The translations under genes were made by a program, and so were the position numbers. This document shows, in pieces, positions 15,144-23,979 of a stretch of DNA of 64,000 nt (position 1 is its first letter; each line of letters opens with the position of its first letter). Origin of the DNA: Myxococcota bacterium (lineage in GTDB: Bacteria; Myxococcota_A; UBA9160; UBA4427); the NCBI GenBank assembly GCA_041389495.1, contig JAWKRT010000002.1, positions 744,001 to 808,000 of the forward strand, in the 5' to 3' direction. Below the pieces are notes generated by a model. That model saw only the letters and a list, made by a program, of their open reading frames with translations. It was not told where the DNA came from and ran no database searches.

Positions 15144-17233
15144 GCGCGGCCGCGCATCCGGGCGCCTACCGGATCGGCGTCGACGTCGGCGGCACCTTCA
15201 CCGACTTCGTGCTCGTGCGCCCCGACGGCGCGCTCGAGCTGCTGAAGGTGCCCACGACGCTCGACGACCAGAGCCGCGGCGTGATGGAGGGCATCGCGAC
15301 GCTCGCCGCGCGCAACGGCGCGAGCGCGCGCGAGCTGCTCGCCGCGACCGAGCTCGTCGTGCACGGCACGACCACGGCCGACAACACGATGATCGAGATG
15401 AACGGCGCCGTGACGGGCCTCGTCACGACGCAGGGGCACCGCGACACGATCGACGTCCGCCGCGGCTACAAGGAGGACATCTGGGATCCGGCCGTGCCGG
15501 CGCCGGTGCCGATCGCGCCGCGCCGCCGCCGCTTCGGCGTCCCCGAACGCCTCGACGCGACGGGGGCGGTCGTGCGGCCGCTCGACGAGGTCGCGACGCG
15601 CGAGGCGCTCCGGCGGCTGCGCATGCAGGGTGTCGAGTCGATCGCGGTCTGTCTGCTGTTCTCGTACCTGAACCCGGCGCACGAGCGGCGCGTGCGCGAG
15701 CTCGCGCGCGAGGAGTGCCCGGACGCGCGCGTCTCGCTCTCGCACGAGGTGATGCCGAGCGCGCCCGAGTTCGAGCGCACGTCGACGACGCTGATCGACG
15801 CGTACGTCGGGCCGCGCGTCGCCGTCTACCTCGAGCGGCTCGGCCGCGCGCTGCGCGGCGCGGGCTATGCGGGCGAGCTGCTCATCATGCAGAGCAACGG
15901 CGGCATCACGACGGCCGATCGGCTCGCGGAGCGCGCCGTCTGCGCGATGGGCTCGGGGCCGACGGGCGGCGTCAACGGCGCGTGCGCCGTCGCGCGCCGC
16001 GCCGGCGTGCGCGACTTCATCGCGATCGACATGGGCGGGACGAGCTACGAGGTGTGCCTCGTGCGCGGCGGCGAGCCGCGCATCGCGAGCTTCTGGAACT
16101 GGCAGCACCGCTACCTGGTCGGGCTCCCGATGATCGAGATGCACTCGATCGGCGCGGGCGGCGGCTCGATCGCGTACGTCGAGGCGGGCGCGCTCAAGGT
16201 CGGGCCGCGCAGCGCGAAGGCCGACCCCGGGCCCATCTGCTACGGGCGCGGCGGCACCGAGCCCACGGTCACCGACGCCAACGTCGTGCTCGGCTACCTG
16301 AACCCCGACGCGCTCTGCGGCGGCGACTTCAAGCTCACGACCGACGGCGTGCGCAGCGCGATCGCCGCGCAGGTCGCGGAGCCGCTCGGCCTCGACGTCG
16401 TCGAGGCGGCGCACGGCATCTTCCGCATCGTCAACGCGAACATGAGCAACGCGATCCGGCGCGTGTCCTCGCAGGCCGGGCAGGACCCGCGCGAGCTCGA
16501 GCTCGTCGTGTACGGCGGCAACGGCCCGGTGCACGCCGGCAAGCAGGCGGAGGAGCTCGGCATCGCGCGCATGCTCGTGCCGAAGACGTCGCCCGCGTTC
16601 TCGGCGCTCGGCCTGCTGGTCGCCGACTACGTCGTCGACCGCCAGCGCACGCACCTGCGCCCGGCGTCGGCCGCGTCGTCCGACGACGTGAACGCGCTGT
16701 TCGACGCGCTCGAGGCCGAGGCGCTGGCCGAGCTCGCGCCGGCGGGCCTGCCGCGCGAGGCGATCTCGTTCGAGCGGTTGCTCCACTTCTGCTACCCGGG
16801 ACAGACGTTCGACATGGCGGTGCCCGCGGCGCTCACGGGCGCGCGCATGGGCGCGGGCGACGTCGCGCGCTCGGTCGAGGCCTTCCACGACCTGCACGAA
16901 GCGATCCACACCTACGCCGCGCGCGACGAGGAGCCGCTCCTGCGACAGGTGCGCGTCCGCGCGCGCGGCGTGACGCGCAAGCCCGCGCTCCCCGGCGCCG
17001 CGCCGGCGGAGGCGCCGCTCGAGAGCGCGCTGCGCTCGCGGCGCGCGGCCTGGTTCGACGGCGCCTTCGTCGACACGCCCGTCTACGACGGCGATCGCAT
17101 CGGCGCGGGCCACGAGATCGAGGGGCCCGCGATCGTCGAGGAGCGCTTCACGACGCTCGTGCTCTACCCCGGCCACCGCGCGCGGCTCGACGAGAACGGG
17201 AACTACGCGATCGAGATCCGGAGCGGACGCTGA
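15140..17233 (+). CDS. Hydantoinase/oxoprolinase family protein (HyuA-like ATPase subunit)
   Basis: A 697-aa protein whose ATG overlaps the HyuB stop. It has the ASKHA nucleotide-binding start (YRIGVDVGGTFTDFVLV), VVHGTTTADNTMIE, a QSNGGITTAD loop, DMGGTSYEVCLV and VVYGGNGPVHAG, all typical of HyuA. It binds ATP and activates the substrate for ring opening or carboxylation together with HyuB. Length is normal for the family. The combination with a reductase downstream and a CoA-transferase divergent upstream suggests processing of a cyclic or ketone intermediate to an acid that is then made a CoA ester; this order is inference. Confidence 0.9.
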   Translation: MSAAAHPGAYRIGVDVGGTFTDFVLVRPDGALELLKVPTTLDDQSRGVMEGIATLAARNGASARELLAATELVVHGTTTADNTMIEMNGAVTGLVTTQGHRDTIDVRRGYKEDIWDPAVPAPVPIAPRRRRFGVPERLDATGAVVRPLDEVATREALRRLRMQGVESIAVCLLFSYLNPAHERRVRELAREECPDARVSLSHEVMPSAPEFERTSTTLIDAYVGPRVAVYLERLGRALRGAGYAGELLIMQSNGGITTADRLAERAVCAMGSGPTGGVNGACAVARRAGVRDFIAIDMGGTSYEVCLVRGGEPRIASFWNWQHRYLVGLPMIEMHSIGAGGGSIAYVEAGALKVGPRSAKADPGPICYGRGGTEPTVTDANVVLGYLNPDALCGGDFKLTTDGVRSAIAAQVAEPLGLDVVEAAHGIFRIVNANMSNAIRRVSSQAGQDPRELELVVYGGNGPVHAGKQAEELGIARMLVPKTSPAFSALGLLVADYVVDRQRTHLRPASAASSDDVNALFDALEAEALAELAPAGLPREAISFERLLHFCYPGQTFDMAVPAALTGARMGAGDVARSVEAFHDLHEAIHTYAARDEEPLLRQVRVRARGVTRKPALPGAAPAEAPLESALRSRRAAWFDGAFVDTPVYDGDRIGAGHEIEGPAIVEERFTTLVLYPGHRARLDENGNYAIEIRSGR

Positions 17234-17254
17234 CGCAGGGGAGTCGATGAGTCG

Positions 17255-18355
17255 ATGACGGGGAGCGCACTGGTGATCGGCGGAACGGGCCCGACGGGCC
17301 CGTTCATCGTGAACGGCCTGCTCGCGCGCGGGTACGCCGTCGACATGCTGCACAGCGGCCGCAACGAGGTGCCGGAGATCCCGGACGCGGTCGTGCACAT
17401 CCACACCGACGCGTACGACGCGGCGAAGGTCGCGGACGCGCTCGCCGGCCGCACGTACGACGTCTGCATCGCGACCTACGGCCGGCTGCGGCGCATCGCC
17501 GAGGTGACGGCCGGCAGGGTCGGCCGCTTCGTGTCCGTCGGCGGCCTGCCCGCGCTGCGGGGCTACATGAACCCCTTCGCGTACGAGCCAAACGGGTTGC
17601 CGGTACCGGCGCGCGTCGACGCGCCGCTCGTCACCGACGAGCGCCTCGACACGAAGGGCTATCGCATCGTGCAGACCGAGCAGGCCGTCTTCGAGCACCA
17701 GCCCGAGGCGACGCACTTCCGCTACCCGTACGTCTACGGCCCGCGCCAGCCCGTGCCGCGCGAGTGGCTCGTCGTGCGGCGCATCCTCGACGGGCGGCCG
17801 CACATCGTGCTGCCCGACGGCGGGCTCACGCTCCATCACTTCGGCTACTCGGAGAACCTCGCGCACGCCGTGCTGCTCGCGGTCGACCGCCCCGAGCGCT
17901 GCCGCGGGCAGGTCTACAACGCGGGCGACGCCGAGATCCCGACGCTGCGCCAGGTCGTCGAGATCGTCGCCGCGGGCCTCGGCCACGACTGGGAGATCGT
18001 CGACATGCCGTGGGAGCTCGCGACGCCGGCGCGGCCGCTCGTCACGCAGCCGCTCCCCACGCACCGCGTCGTCGACGTCTGGAAGATGGAGCGCGACCTC
18101 GGCTACGCCGACGTCGTGCCTCCGCGCGAGGCGCTCGTGCGCACGGCGAAGTGGCTCGTCGACAACCCGCTCTCGCCCGGGCAGGAATCGCTGCTGCAGG
18201 ATCCGTTCGACTACGCGGCGGAGGACGCGCTCGTCGCGTGGTGGAAGGGCGTGCTCGCGTCGCGCCCCGGGATCGCGTGGAAGAGCGAGCCCGGCTACGG
18301 CATGGCCTACAGCGGCCCGGGCGGCCGGCCCCGCTCGCGCGAGACGTTCGAATAG
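17255..18355 (+). CDS. NAD-dependent epimerase/dehydratase-like extended SDR
   Basis: A 366-aa protein starting at ATG 17255, 21 nt after HyuA and behind a GGGGAG site. The Rossmann motif is GGTGPTG at the N-terminus. A VSVGG strand ends at about residue 92, and the usual YxxxK is replaced by a YRIVQTEQ region, so the catalytic pair is atypical. The C-terminal half carries YVYGPRQPVPREW, HFGYSENLAHAVLLAV and YNAGDAE, as in isoflavone-reductase/GDP-mannose-dehydratase-like SDRs. It probably reduces or epimerises a pathway intermediate. The last 49 nt overlap the convergent AIG2-like gene. Confidence 0.75.
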   Translation: MTGSALVIGGTGPTGPFIVNGLLARGYAVDMLHSGRNEVPEIPDAVVHIHTDAYDAAKVADALAGRTYDVCIATYGRLRRIAEVTAGRVGRFVSVGGLPALRGYMNPFAYEPNGLPVPARVDAPLVTDERLDTKGYRIVQTEQAVFEHQPEATHFRYPYVYGPRQPVPREWLVVRRILDGRPHIVLPDGGLTLHHFGYSENLAHAVLLAVDRPERCRGQVYNAGDAEIPTLRQVVEIVAAGLGHDWEIVDMPWELATPARPLVTQPLPTHRVVDVWKMERDLGYADVVPPREALVRTAKWLVDNPLSPGQESLLQDPFDYAAEDALVAWWKGVLASRPGIAWKSEPGYGMAYSGPGGRPRSRETFE

Positions 18356-18741
18356 CGAGGCGCCGCCGCGACGTGCGACGCCCAGCAGCCCGACGCGACG
18401 ACCGCGCGGCCCGTCGCGTCGCGCGCGTAGGCGTAGACCCAGGCGCCGAGCGAGGGCCGCGCGAGCCGCACCCAGCGCCGCGTGAAGAGCGAGCGCTCGG
18501 GGCGCGCGGGCTCGTAGCCTTCGTAGGCGTCGATGCGCGCGAGCACGCGCGCGTCGCGGATGCCGAAGAGCTCCGCCTCGACGAGCCCGTCGCCGGGGAC
18601 GAGCCCGGGGTAGGCATCGAGGTCGACGAGACGCCCCGCGATGCGACACGCGCCGAGCGGCACGAGCGCGTGCTCGAGGCCGAGCTCGCGGTGGCGCCCG
18701 AAGCGCGCGCGCAGCGTTCCGTACACGGCGAGTCGCTCCAT
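18307..18741 (-). CDS. Gamma-glutamylcyclotransferase-like (AIG2-like) protein
   Basis: A 144-aa protein. The AIG2/GGCT fold is shown by the N-terminal YGTLR substrate loop, DLDAYPGLVPG, and IDAYEGYEP with the catalytic glutamate. Members cleave gamma-glutamyl bonds with 5-oxoproline as product. A hydantoinase/oxoprolinase pair lies 1 kb away, and 5-oxoproline is the substrate of true oxoprolinases, which is suggestive. The 3' end overlaps the convergent SDR gene by 49 nt, and the C-terminal ~20 residues (Arg/Pro rich) lie in that overlap. Confidence 0.78.
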   Translation of the reverse strand: MERLAVYGTLRARFGRHRELGLEHALVPLGACRIAGRLVDLDAYPGLVPGDGLVEAELFGIRDARVLARIDAYEGYEPARPERSLFTRRWVRLARPSLGAWVYAYARDATGRAVVASGCWASHVAAAPRYSNVSRERGRPPGPL

Positions 18742-18754
18742 CGCGTCCTCGTCG

Positions 18755-19288
18755 CTAGCGCGCCATCGCCAGCGGGCGGATCGGATCCGCGCCGTCCCAC
18801 TCGGCCGCGAGCTGGTGCAGCGCGACGAACGACGCCTCGACGGGGTCCGACAGCTCGACGAGCTCGACGATCGCGCCGGGCGCGCCCTCCGTCCGCAGGT
18901 ACGTGAAGCGGATCGAGCCGCCGAGCGAGCCCTGCTGGCCGATGCGGTAGCCGGCCGCGAGCGCGCGCTCGAGCCGCGCGTCGTAGTCGCGGCGGAAGAA
19001 GCCGAGGTGGTGCTGTCCGAAGCGGCCGGCGTCGATCGCCTCCCGGTACATCGACGGCGCGCCGTTGTGCTGCTCGATCAGCTCGATCTGCGTGCGGCCC
19101 GAGTAGGCGATCGCGAGGCTCATCTCGACGGGCGAGGGCGCGCCGTCGACGCGGAAGTCGTCGGGACGCACGTGCGGGATCACGAACCACGGCCCGACGC
19201 CGAGCGTCTCGGCCCAGTACGTCGCGGCGGACTCGAGGTCGCGCACCACCCACGCCACCTGGTCGACCGGCCCGAACAGTCGGCTCAT
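18755..19288 (-). CDS. VOC (glyoxalase/methylmalonyl-CoA epimerase-like) family protein
   Basis: A 177-aa protein. The VOC pattern begins GPVDQVAWVVRDLESAATYW, continues with IELIEQHNG and then the second motif FGQHHLGFFRRDYDARLER, and ends with IVELVELSD. Likely metal ligands are the His/Glu pairs in QHHLGF and VELVEL. This subgroup is annotated as VOC family near steroid and CoA-linked catabolic genes; the reaction is unassigned. It is in a minus-strand run with the sulfotransferase upstream (24 nt) and the AIG2-like gene downstream (13 nt). Confidence 0.8.
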   Translation of the reverse strand: MSRLFGPVDQVAWVVRDLESAATYWAETLGVGPWFVIPHVRPDDFRVDGAPSPVEMSLAIAYSGRTQIELIEQHNGAPSMYREAIDAGRFGQHHLGFFRRDYDARLERALAAGYRIGQQGSLGGSIRFTYLRTEGAPGAIVELVELSDPVEASFVALHQLAAEWDGADPIRPLAMAR

Positions 19289-19312
19289 GCGCTCGCTCGC
19301 CTCCCCTCGATG

Positions 19313-20617
19313 CTAGTCGCGCGTCTCGAGCGGGACGCCGAAGCGCTTCACGTAGTCGGCGAAGCGCTCGCGGACGCTCTCCTCGGTCATGCCGAAGTCG
19401 CGCGGGTCGTAGCGGTGCCGGCCGAAGGCGCTCTGCGGGCGGTGGCGCATCCAGGCGCGCATGCGCGCCTCGTGCAGCGGCATGAGCTCCTCGCCGAAGT
19501 GGGCGTAGAGGCCGCGCACCGCCTCGACCGGGTCGTCCATCAGGTCTTCGTAGAGCAGGTGGTGGCACCACGCCCGGCCGGCCTGGCGGTCGTCGAACGC
19601 GAGGCCGCGCCCGACCGCGAGGTGGAGCTTGCCGAGCCACGCGGCGCCCACGTCCGCCGGGTCGACCGACTTCATCCACGTGCGGTGGAACGCGGTGTTC
19701 AGGCTCGCGACCGAGGGAATCACCTTCGCGGGGTCGCGGTGCGTCCAGACGAGGCGCGCGTCGGGGAAGTGCTCGAGCAGCGCGTCGAGCGCCCACAGGT
19801 GGTTCGGCGTCTTGAGCGCCCAGCGATCCGTCGGGATCGTCGACTGCAGCACCTGGAGCGCGAGCTTCTCGATCGCGTAGGCGGAGCGCATGTCGCACTG
19901 CTCGAGCCAGCGTCCGTAGCTCGGGACGAGCGCCTGCGTCTCGAAGCCGAGGCTGCGGAAGTCGAGCATGTGGAGCGGCACGCACTCCTCGGGAAGCGAG
20001 GCGCCGAGCGGGTGCATCGCCGGGAGCGGCGGGATCAGCTTCGCGGTCTGCACGTACTGCTTCGCCGCCGCGGCGATGCGCGGGTCCTCCTCGCGCGTCG
20101 CGAGCTCGGGCGGCGGCACGAGTGTTCCGGCCTCCCACGCGCGCAGCGAGCGCGAGCGCGGGTCGAGGTCGAGCAGCTGCGAGAGGAGCGTCGTTCCGGT
20201 GCGCGGCATGCCGAGCACGACGAACGGCGCGGTGACCCGCTCGTCGCGCACCTCGGGATGGCGGCGGGCGTGATCGACGAGGCGCAGGCGCCGCGCGAGC
20301 GTCGCGACCAGCATCTCCCGCTGCGCGAGCCGCCCGAAGGTGTGGAGGTTCGCCTCCCCGTCGAGCGCGGCGGCGAGCGCCTCGAGCCCGTCGCGGAAGG
20401 CGCCGTCGCCGAAGTCGTCGACCCCCTCGCGCCGGACGGCCGCCTCGATCGCCGCCTCGGCGCGGAGCGCGGGGCGCCCCGACCCCGGAACGAGCGATCC
20501 GACCGTGTTGAGCGCGCGGAGCGGGAGCGGGAGCGCGCGCGGGCCGGCGTCGCGAAAGGTCCACGCGCGCGGCGCGCCGCCCTTCGGTTGCACGGATGTG
20601 TTCGCCGCGGCGGTCAT
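19313..20617 (-). CDS. Sulfotransferase family protein (Sulfotransferase_3-like)
   Basis: A 434-aa cytoplasmic protein. The PAPS 5'-phosphosulfate loop is GMPRTGTTLLSQLLDLDP; the 3'-phosphate site is HRDPAKVIPSVASLN. An N-terminal module of about 120 residues contains a DDFGDGAF motif and a LARRLRLVDHARRHPEV helix, shared with the second sulfotransferase at 31.4-32.7 kb. Such proteins are numerous in some high-GC lineages; substrates (sterol, lipid or glycan hydroxyls) are unproven. The ATG at 20617 is 112 nt from the divergent glycosidase start. Confidence 0.85.
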   Translation of the reverse strand: MTAAANTSVQPKGGAPRAWTFRDAGPRALPLPLRALNTVGSLVPGSGRPALRAEAAIEAAVRREGVDDFGDGAFRDGLEALAAALDGEANLHTFGRLAQREMLVATLARRLRLVDHARRHPEVRDERVTAPFVVLGMPRTGTTLLSQLLDLDPRSRSLRAWEAGTLVPPPELATREEDPRIAAAAKQYVQTAKLIPPLPAMHPLGASLPEECVPLHMLDFRSLGFETQALVPSYGRWLEQCDMRSAYAIEKLALQVLQSTIPTDRWALKTPNHLWALDALLEHFPDARLVWTHRDPAKVIPSVASLNTAFHRTWMKSVDPADVGAAWLGKLHLAVGRGLAFDDRQAGRAWCHHLLYEDLMDDPVEAVRGLYAHFGEELMPLHEARMRAWMRHRPQSAFGRHRYDPRDFGMTEESVRERFADYVKRFGVPLETRD

Positions 20618-20728
20618 GGGCGCGCAGTCTACACCCACGCCCGCGGGCGCGCGGAGTAGGCTATGTGCCCGTCGCGCACCGGACCGTGCGCCGCGCGCGA
20701 CGCATCTGCCCCTCGGAGGCCCCGGTCC

Positions 20729-22495
20729 GTGAACGAGCCCCTCCTGTTGCCGCGCCCGCGATCGTGGCGCTGGACGGGGCGCGGCGACGCCGCGCTCTCG
20801 GCCGAGCCGCGCGTCGAGCGCGACGCGTCGCTCCCGCCCGAAGGCTTCGCGATCGAGGCCGACGCGCTCGGCGTCGAGATCCGCCACGCCGACGCCGCCG
20901 GCCTCCGCTACGCGCGTCGCGCCCTCTCCCAGCTCCGCGAGCACGAAGGCGCGCTCGCGTCGTTCGCGCTGTCCGACGCGCCCGACTTCCCGGTGCGCGG
21001 CTACATGCTCGACATCAGCCGCGACCGCGTGCCGACGCGCGCGACGCTCGAGCGCATCGTCGCCCTGCTCGACCTGCTCCGCATCAACCACTTCGAGCTC
21101 TACACCGAGCACACGTTCGCGTTCCGCGACCACGAGGTCGTCTGGCGCGACGCGTCGCCGATGACGCCCGACGACCTCCGCTGGCTCGACGCGCTGTGCG
21201 CGCAGCGCGGCATCGAGCTCGTCGCGAACCAGAACACGTTCGGCCACATGGCGCGCTGGTTGAAGCACGATGCCTACGTCGCGCGCGCCGAGACCCCCGA
21301 CGGCTGGCGCACGTCGACCGGCGCGTTCCTCAAGCCCGCGGTGCTCGCGCCGACCGAGGACAACGCGCGCTTCGCGCTCGACCTCGTGCGCGAGGTGCTC
21401 GCGTGCTTCCACAGCCGGCGCGTCCACATCGGGTGCGACGAGACGTTCGAGCTCGGCAAGGGGCGCAGCCAGGCCGACGTCGCGGCGCGCGGGCGCGAGC
21501 GCGTGTACCTCGACCATCTGAAACGGCTCGTCGCCGGCGCGCACGCGATGGGGGCCGACGTGCTCTTCTGGGGCGACATCCTGCGCGGCCATCCGGAGCT
21601 CGTCGCCGAGCTCCCGCGCGAGCGCACGACGGCGCTCGCGTGGTGGTACGAGGCGCCCGTCGACGCGCCGCACCTGCCGGCCTCGATGCGCGAGCTCGCG
21701 ACCGACTTCGGCTTCTCGGAGAAGGCGCAGCGCGGGTTCGCCGGCCACGTGCCGGCGTTCGTCGAGGCCGGGCTCCCGTTCTGGGTGTGTCCCGGCACGT
21801 CGACGTGGAACAGCTTCGTCGGGCGCTGGAGCAATGCGCGCGCGAACCTGCTCGACGCCGCGGACGTCGGACGCGCGCAGGGCGCCTCGGGCTACCTCGT
21901 CACCGACTGGGGCGACAACGGCCACATGCAGCCGCCGAGCGCGAGCTGGCTCCCGCTCGCCTACGGCGCGGCCGTCGCGTGGTGCGGCGAGCGCAACCGC
22001 GACCTCGACGTCGCCGCCGCGCTCGACGCCTACGTGTTCGGCGACCTGCGCGGCCGCCTCGGGCGCGCGCTCGAGCGCGCGGGCGACGCGTACCTCGGAA
22101 CCGGCAAGCTGGCGTTCAACGCGAGCCCGCTGTTCGCGGCGGTCGTCGGCGACGGGTTGATGGGGTCGTTCGGCGCCCCCGATGCGGCGGCGCTGCGCGC
22201 GACGATCGCCGTGCTCGAGGACGCGATGTCCGACGTCGACGCCGCGATGCCCGCGTGCGCCGACGGCCCGGTCGTGAAGCGCGAGCTCGCCCAGGCGATC
22301 CGGCTGGCGCGCCACGGCGCCTATCGACTCGTGCGCGAGTCCGGCGAGGCGCGGCCGACCGATGCCGAGCTGCGGCTCGACCTCGAGGACGCGATCGACG
22401 AGCAGGCCGCGTGCTGGCGCGCGCGGAGCCGCGAGGGCGGGCTCGAGGACAGCCTCGCGCGCCTGCGGAAGACGCTCGCGACGTACGGACGCTAG
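20729..22495 (+). CDS. Glycoside hydrolase family 20-like protein (beta-N-acetylhexosaminidase fold)
   Basis: A 588-aa protein from GTG 20729 with GGAGG 9 nt upstream. A GH20b-like N-terminal domain (residues 1-80, ending RRALSQLREH) precedes a TIM barrel starting at PVRGYMLDISRDRVPT. The HIGCDETFELG motif contains the Asp-Glu pair used in substrate-assisted catalysis by GH20 (usual HIGGDE). There is no signal peptide, so it is predicted cytoplasmic, unlike many hexosaminidases. No sugar transporter is adjacent. It could act on imported aminosugars or modified glycosides; the C-terminal ~130 residues are helical. Confidence 0.8.
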   Translation: MNEPLLLPRPRSWRWTGRGDAALSAEPRVERDASLPPEGFAIEADALGVEIRHADAAGLRYARRALSQLREHEGALASFALSDAPDFPVRGYMLDISRDRVPTRATLERIVALLDLLRINHFELYTEHTFAFRDHEVVWRDASPMTPDDLRWLDALCAQRGIELVANQNTFGHMARWLKHDAYVARAETPDGWRTSTGAFLKPAVLAPTEDNARFALDLVREVLACFHSRRVHIGCDETFELGKGRSQADVAARGRERVYLDHLKRLVAGAHAMGADVLFWGDILRGHPELVAELPRERTTALAWWYEAPVDAPHLPASMRELATDFGFSEKAQRGFAGHVPAFVEAGLPFWVCPGTSTWNSFVGRWSNARANLLDAADVGRAQGASGYLVTDWGDNGHMQPPSASWLPLAYGAAVAWCGERNRDLDVAAALDAYVFGDLRGRLGRALERAGDAYLGTGKLAFNASPLFAAVVGDGLMGSFGAPDAAALRATIAVLEDAMSDVDAAMPACADGPVVKRELAQAIRLARHGAYRLVRESGEARPTDAELRLDLEDAIDEQAACWRARSREGGLEDSLARLRKTLATYGR

Positions 22496-22556
22496 GCGTC
22501 GCGCGTCGCGGTCGCGGCCGGCGCGCCGCGACCGATGCGCCTCGGACGGCGCGCCG

Positions 22557-22606
22557 CGCGCGGCCCATCGCGCGCGGCCCATCGCGCGCGGCAAATCGCG
22601 CGCGGC
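22557..22606. repeat. 14-bp tandem repeat, about 3.6 copies
   Basis: Three consecutive 14-bp units start at 22557, 22571 and 22585 (the third differs by two bases), followed by a partial copy. They lie in the 130-nt gap before the acyl-CoA dehydrogenase-like gene, ending 20 nt before its start codon, so copy number could affect expression. Confidence 0.75.
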
Positions 22607-22625
22607 GAAGACGGGAGGTCGACGG

Positions 22626-23771
22626 ATGACGAAGGACGAGCTGCTCGCGCGGGTGCGCGCCGCGCTGCCGGCCCTCGAGGCGCAGGCGGCGGCGAGCGAG
22701 ACGCTCCGCCGGCCGACGGACGCCGCGATCGCGACGCTCGAGGAGACCGGCATCTTCCGCATGCTCGTGCCGAAGGTGCGCGGCGGCTACGAGCTCGACG
22801 TCGACGCCTTCCTCGAGTGCGCGCTCGCGCTCGGCGAGGCCGACATGTCGCTCGCGTGGGTGGCCGCCTTCCTCGTCGAGCACAACTGGCTGTTCTGCCA
22901 GTACCCGGAGAGCTTCCAGCGCGAGCTCTTCGACGGCCGCACCCACGTGCTGGCGCCCGCCGCGATCCACGGCGAGTCGACGGTCGCGGAGGACGGCGAC
23001 GGCTATCGCCTCTCGGGTCGCTGGCGCTGGGCGAGCGGCGCGATGCACGCGACGTGGGCGATGGTCGGCGCGGTCGCGCCGGGCGACGTCGCACCGGGCT
23101 TCTTCGCGCTCCCGATGGAGGACGTCGAGATCGACGACGTCTGGCACGTCGACGGGCTGTGCGGCACCGGGAGCAACGACCTCGTCGTGCGCGACGCGTT
23201 CGTGCCGCGCGATCGCGTGCTGTCGCTCGCGTCGATCGCGTCGGGGCAGGGCGAGGGGGCGCGGCTCTACGACGCGCCCGTCTACGCGTCGCCGATGGTG
23301 GTCGTGCTGATGACGGCGGCGGGATCGCCGATCGTCGGGCAGGCGCGCAGCGTCGTGCGCCGCTTCCGCGACAAGACGGTCGCGCGCACGCGCATGGGCG
23401 GCGTCCGCTCGGAGCGCGACAAGACGACGATCCAGCTGCGGCTCGCGCTCGCGGACGCGGCGGTGCGCGAGGCGGAGCTCGTCCTGCGCGACGTCGTCGC
23501 GGATCTCATGGAGCGGCGCGCCACGGCGACGCTCGCGGATCGCGCCCGCTGGGCGCTCGGCATCACGCGCGCCGTGCACGGCGCGCGCGGTGCGATCCAG
23601 ACGATCCTCGAGGCGAGCGGCGGGAGCGCGCACTTCCGCGACGACCCGCAGCAGCGCGCGCTGCGCGACGCCAACGTCTGCGTCTCGCACGTCGCGTTCG
23701 ACTGGGACGGGCGCCACGAGCTGCACGGCCGGCTGGCGCTCGGCCTCGAGCCGCAGGCCCTCCTGGTCTGA
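22626..23771 (+). CDS. Acyl-CoA dehydrogenase-fold flavin monooxygenase (HsaA/HpaB-C2-like)
   Basis: A 381-aa protein from ATG 22626 with GGGAGG before it. It has the acyl-CoA dehydrogenase fold with LEETGIFRMLVPKVRGGYELD, GRWRWASGAMHATWAM, LCGTGSNDLVVRDAFVP and a C-terminal acyl-CoA_dh_2 helical domain ending with an ASGGSAHFRDDPQQRALRD flavin-contact loop. This pattern matches flavin-dependent two-component monooxygenases such as HsaA of steroid-ring degradation better than true dehydrogenases, because the usual catalytic Glu region is not evident. A separate flavin reductase would be needed and is not adjacent. Confidence 0.78.
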   Translation: MTKDELLARVRAALPALEAQAAASETLRRPTDAAIATLEETGIFRMLVPKVRGGYELDVDAFLECALALGEADMSLAWVAAFLVEHNWLFCQYPESFQRELFDGRTHVLAPAAIHGESTVAEDGDGYRLSGRWRWASGAMHATWAMVGAVAPGDVAPGFFALPMEDVEIDDVWHVDGLCGTGSNDLVVRDAFVPRDRVLSLASIASGQGEGARLYDAPVYASPMVVVLMTAAGSPIVGQARSVVRRFRDKTVARTRMGGVRSERDKTTIQLRLALADAAVREAELVLRDVVADLMERRATATLADRARWALGITRAVHGARGAIQTILEASGGSAHFRDDPQQRALRDANVCVSHVAFDWDGRHELHGRLALGLEPQALLV

Positions 23772-23796
23772 TTCGCGGCGGTCGGGCCGGGCGAAC

Positions 23797-23811
23797 GACC
23801 CGGTTCGGGTC
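23797..23811 (+). terminator. Short hairpin downstream of the flavin monooxygenase gene
   Basis: A 6-bp perfect stem (23797-23802 with 23806-23811) around a 3-nt loop, 26 nt after the stop. No T-tract. Weak candidate. Confidence 0.25.
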
Positions 23812-23979
23812 ACGCGCCCGCCCGGCTCGCGGCGATCGGGTGGGGCGCCGGGACGCGCTCGCTCCCGAACCACTCGCGCCCCGTCGCCGGCCGGCGTTCG
23901 GCGGTACGATCGGCGCTCGGAGTCCGGCGCGGCGGCGCATGCGAGTGCACGCGCGCGCGCCGGTGGCGGAGGGCCGGCG

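Noticed and set aside
15074..18649. Antisense open frame of about 1,190 codons across HyuA and the SDR
   Set aside because: No domain pattern; composition is Arg/Ala/Asp repeats; plus-strand genes carry clear family motifs.
22557..22606. Possible CRISPR array
   Set aside because: Units are 14 bp and directly adjacent without spacers; no cas genes in the window.
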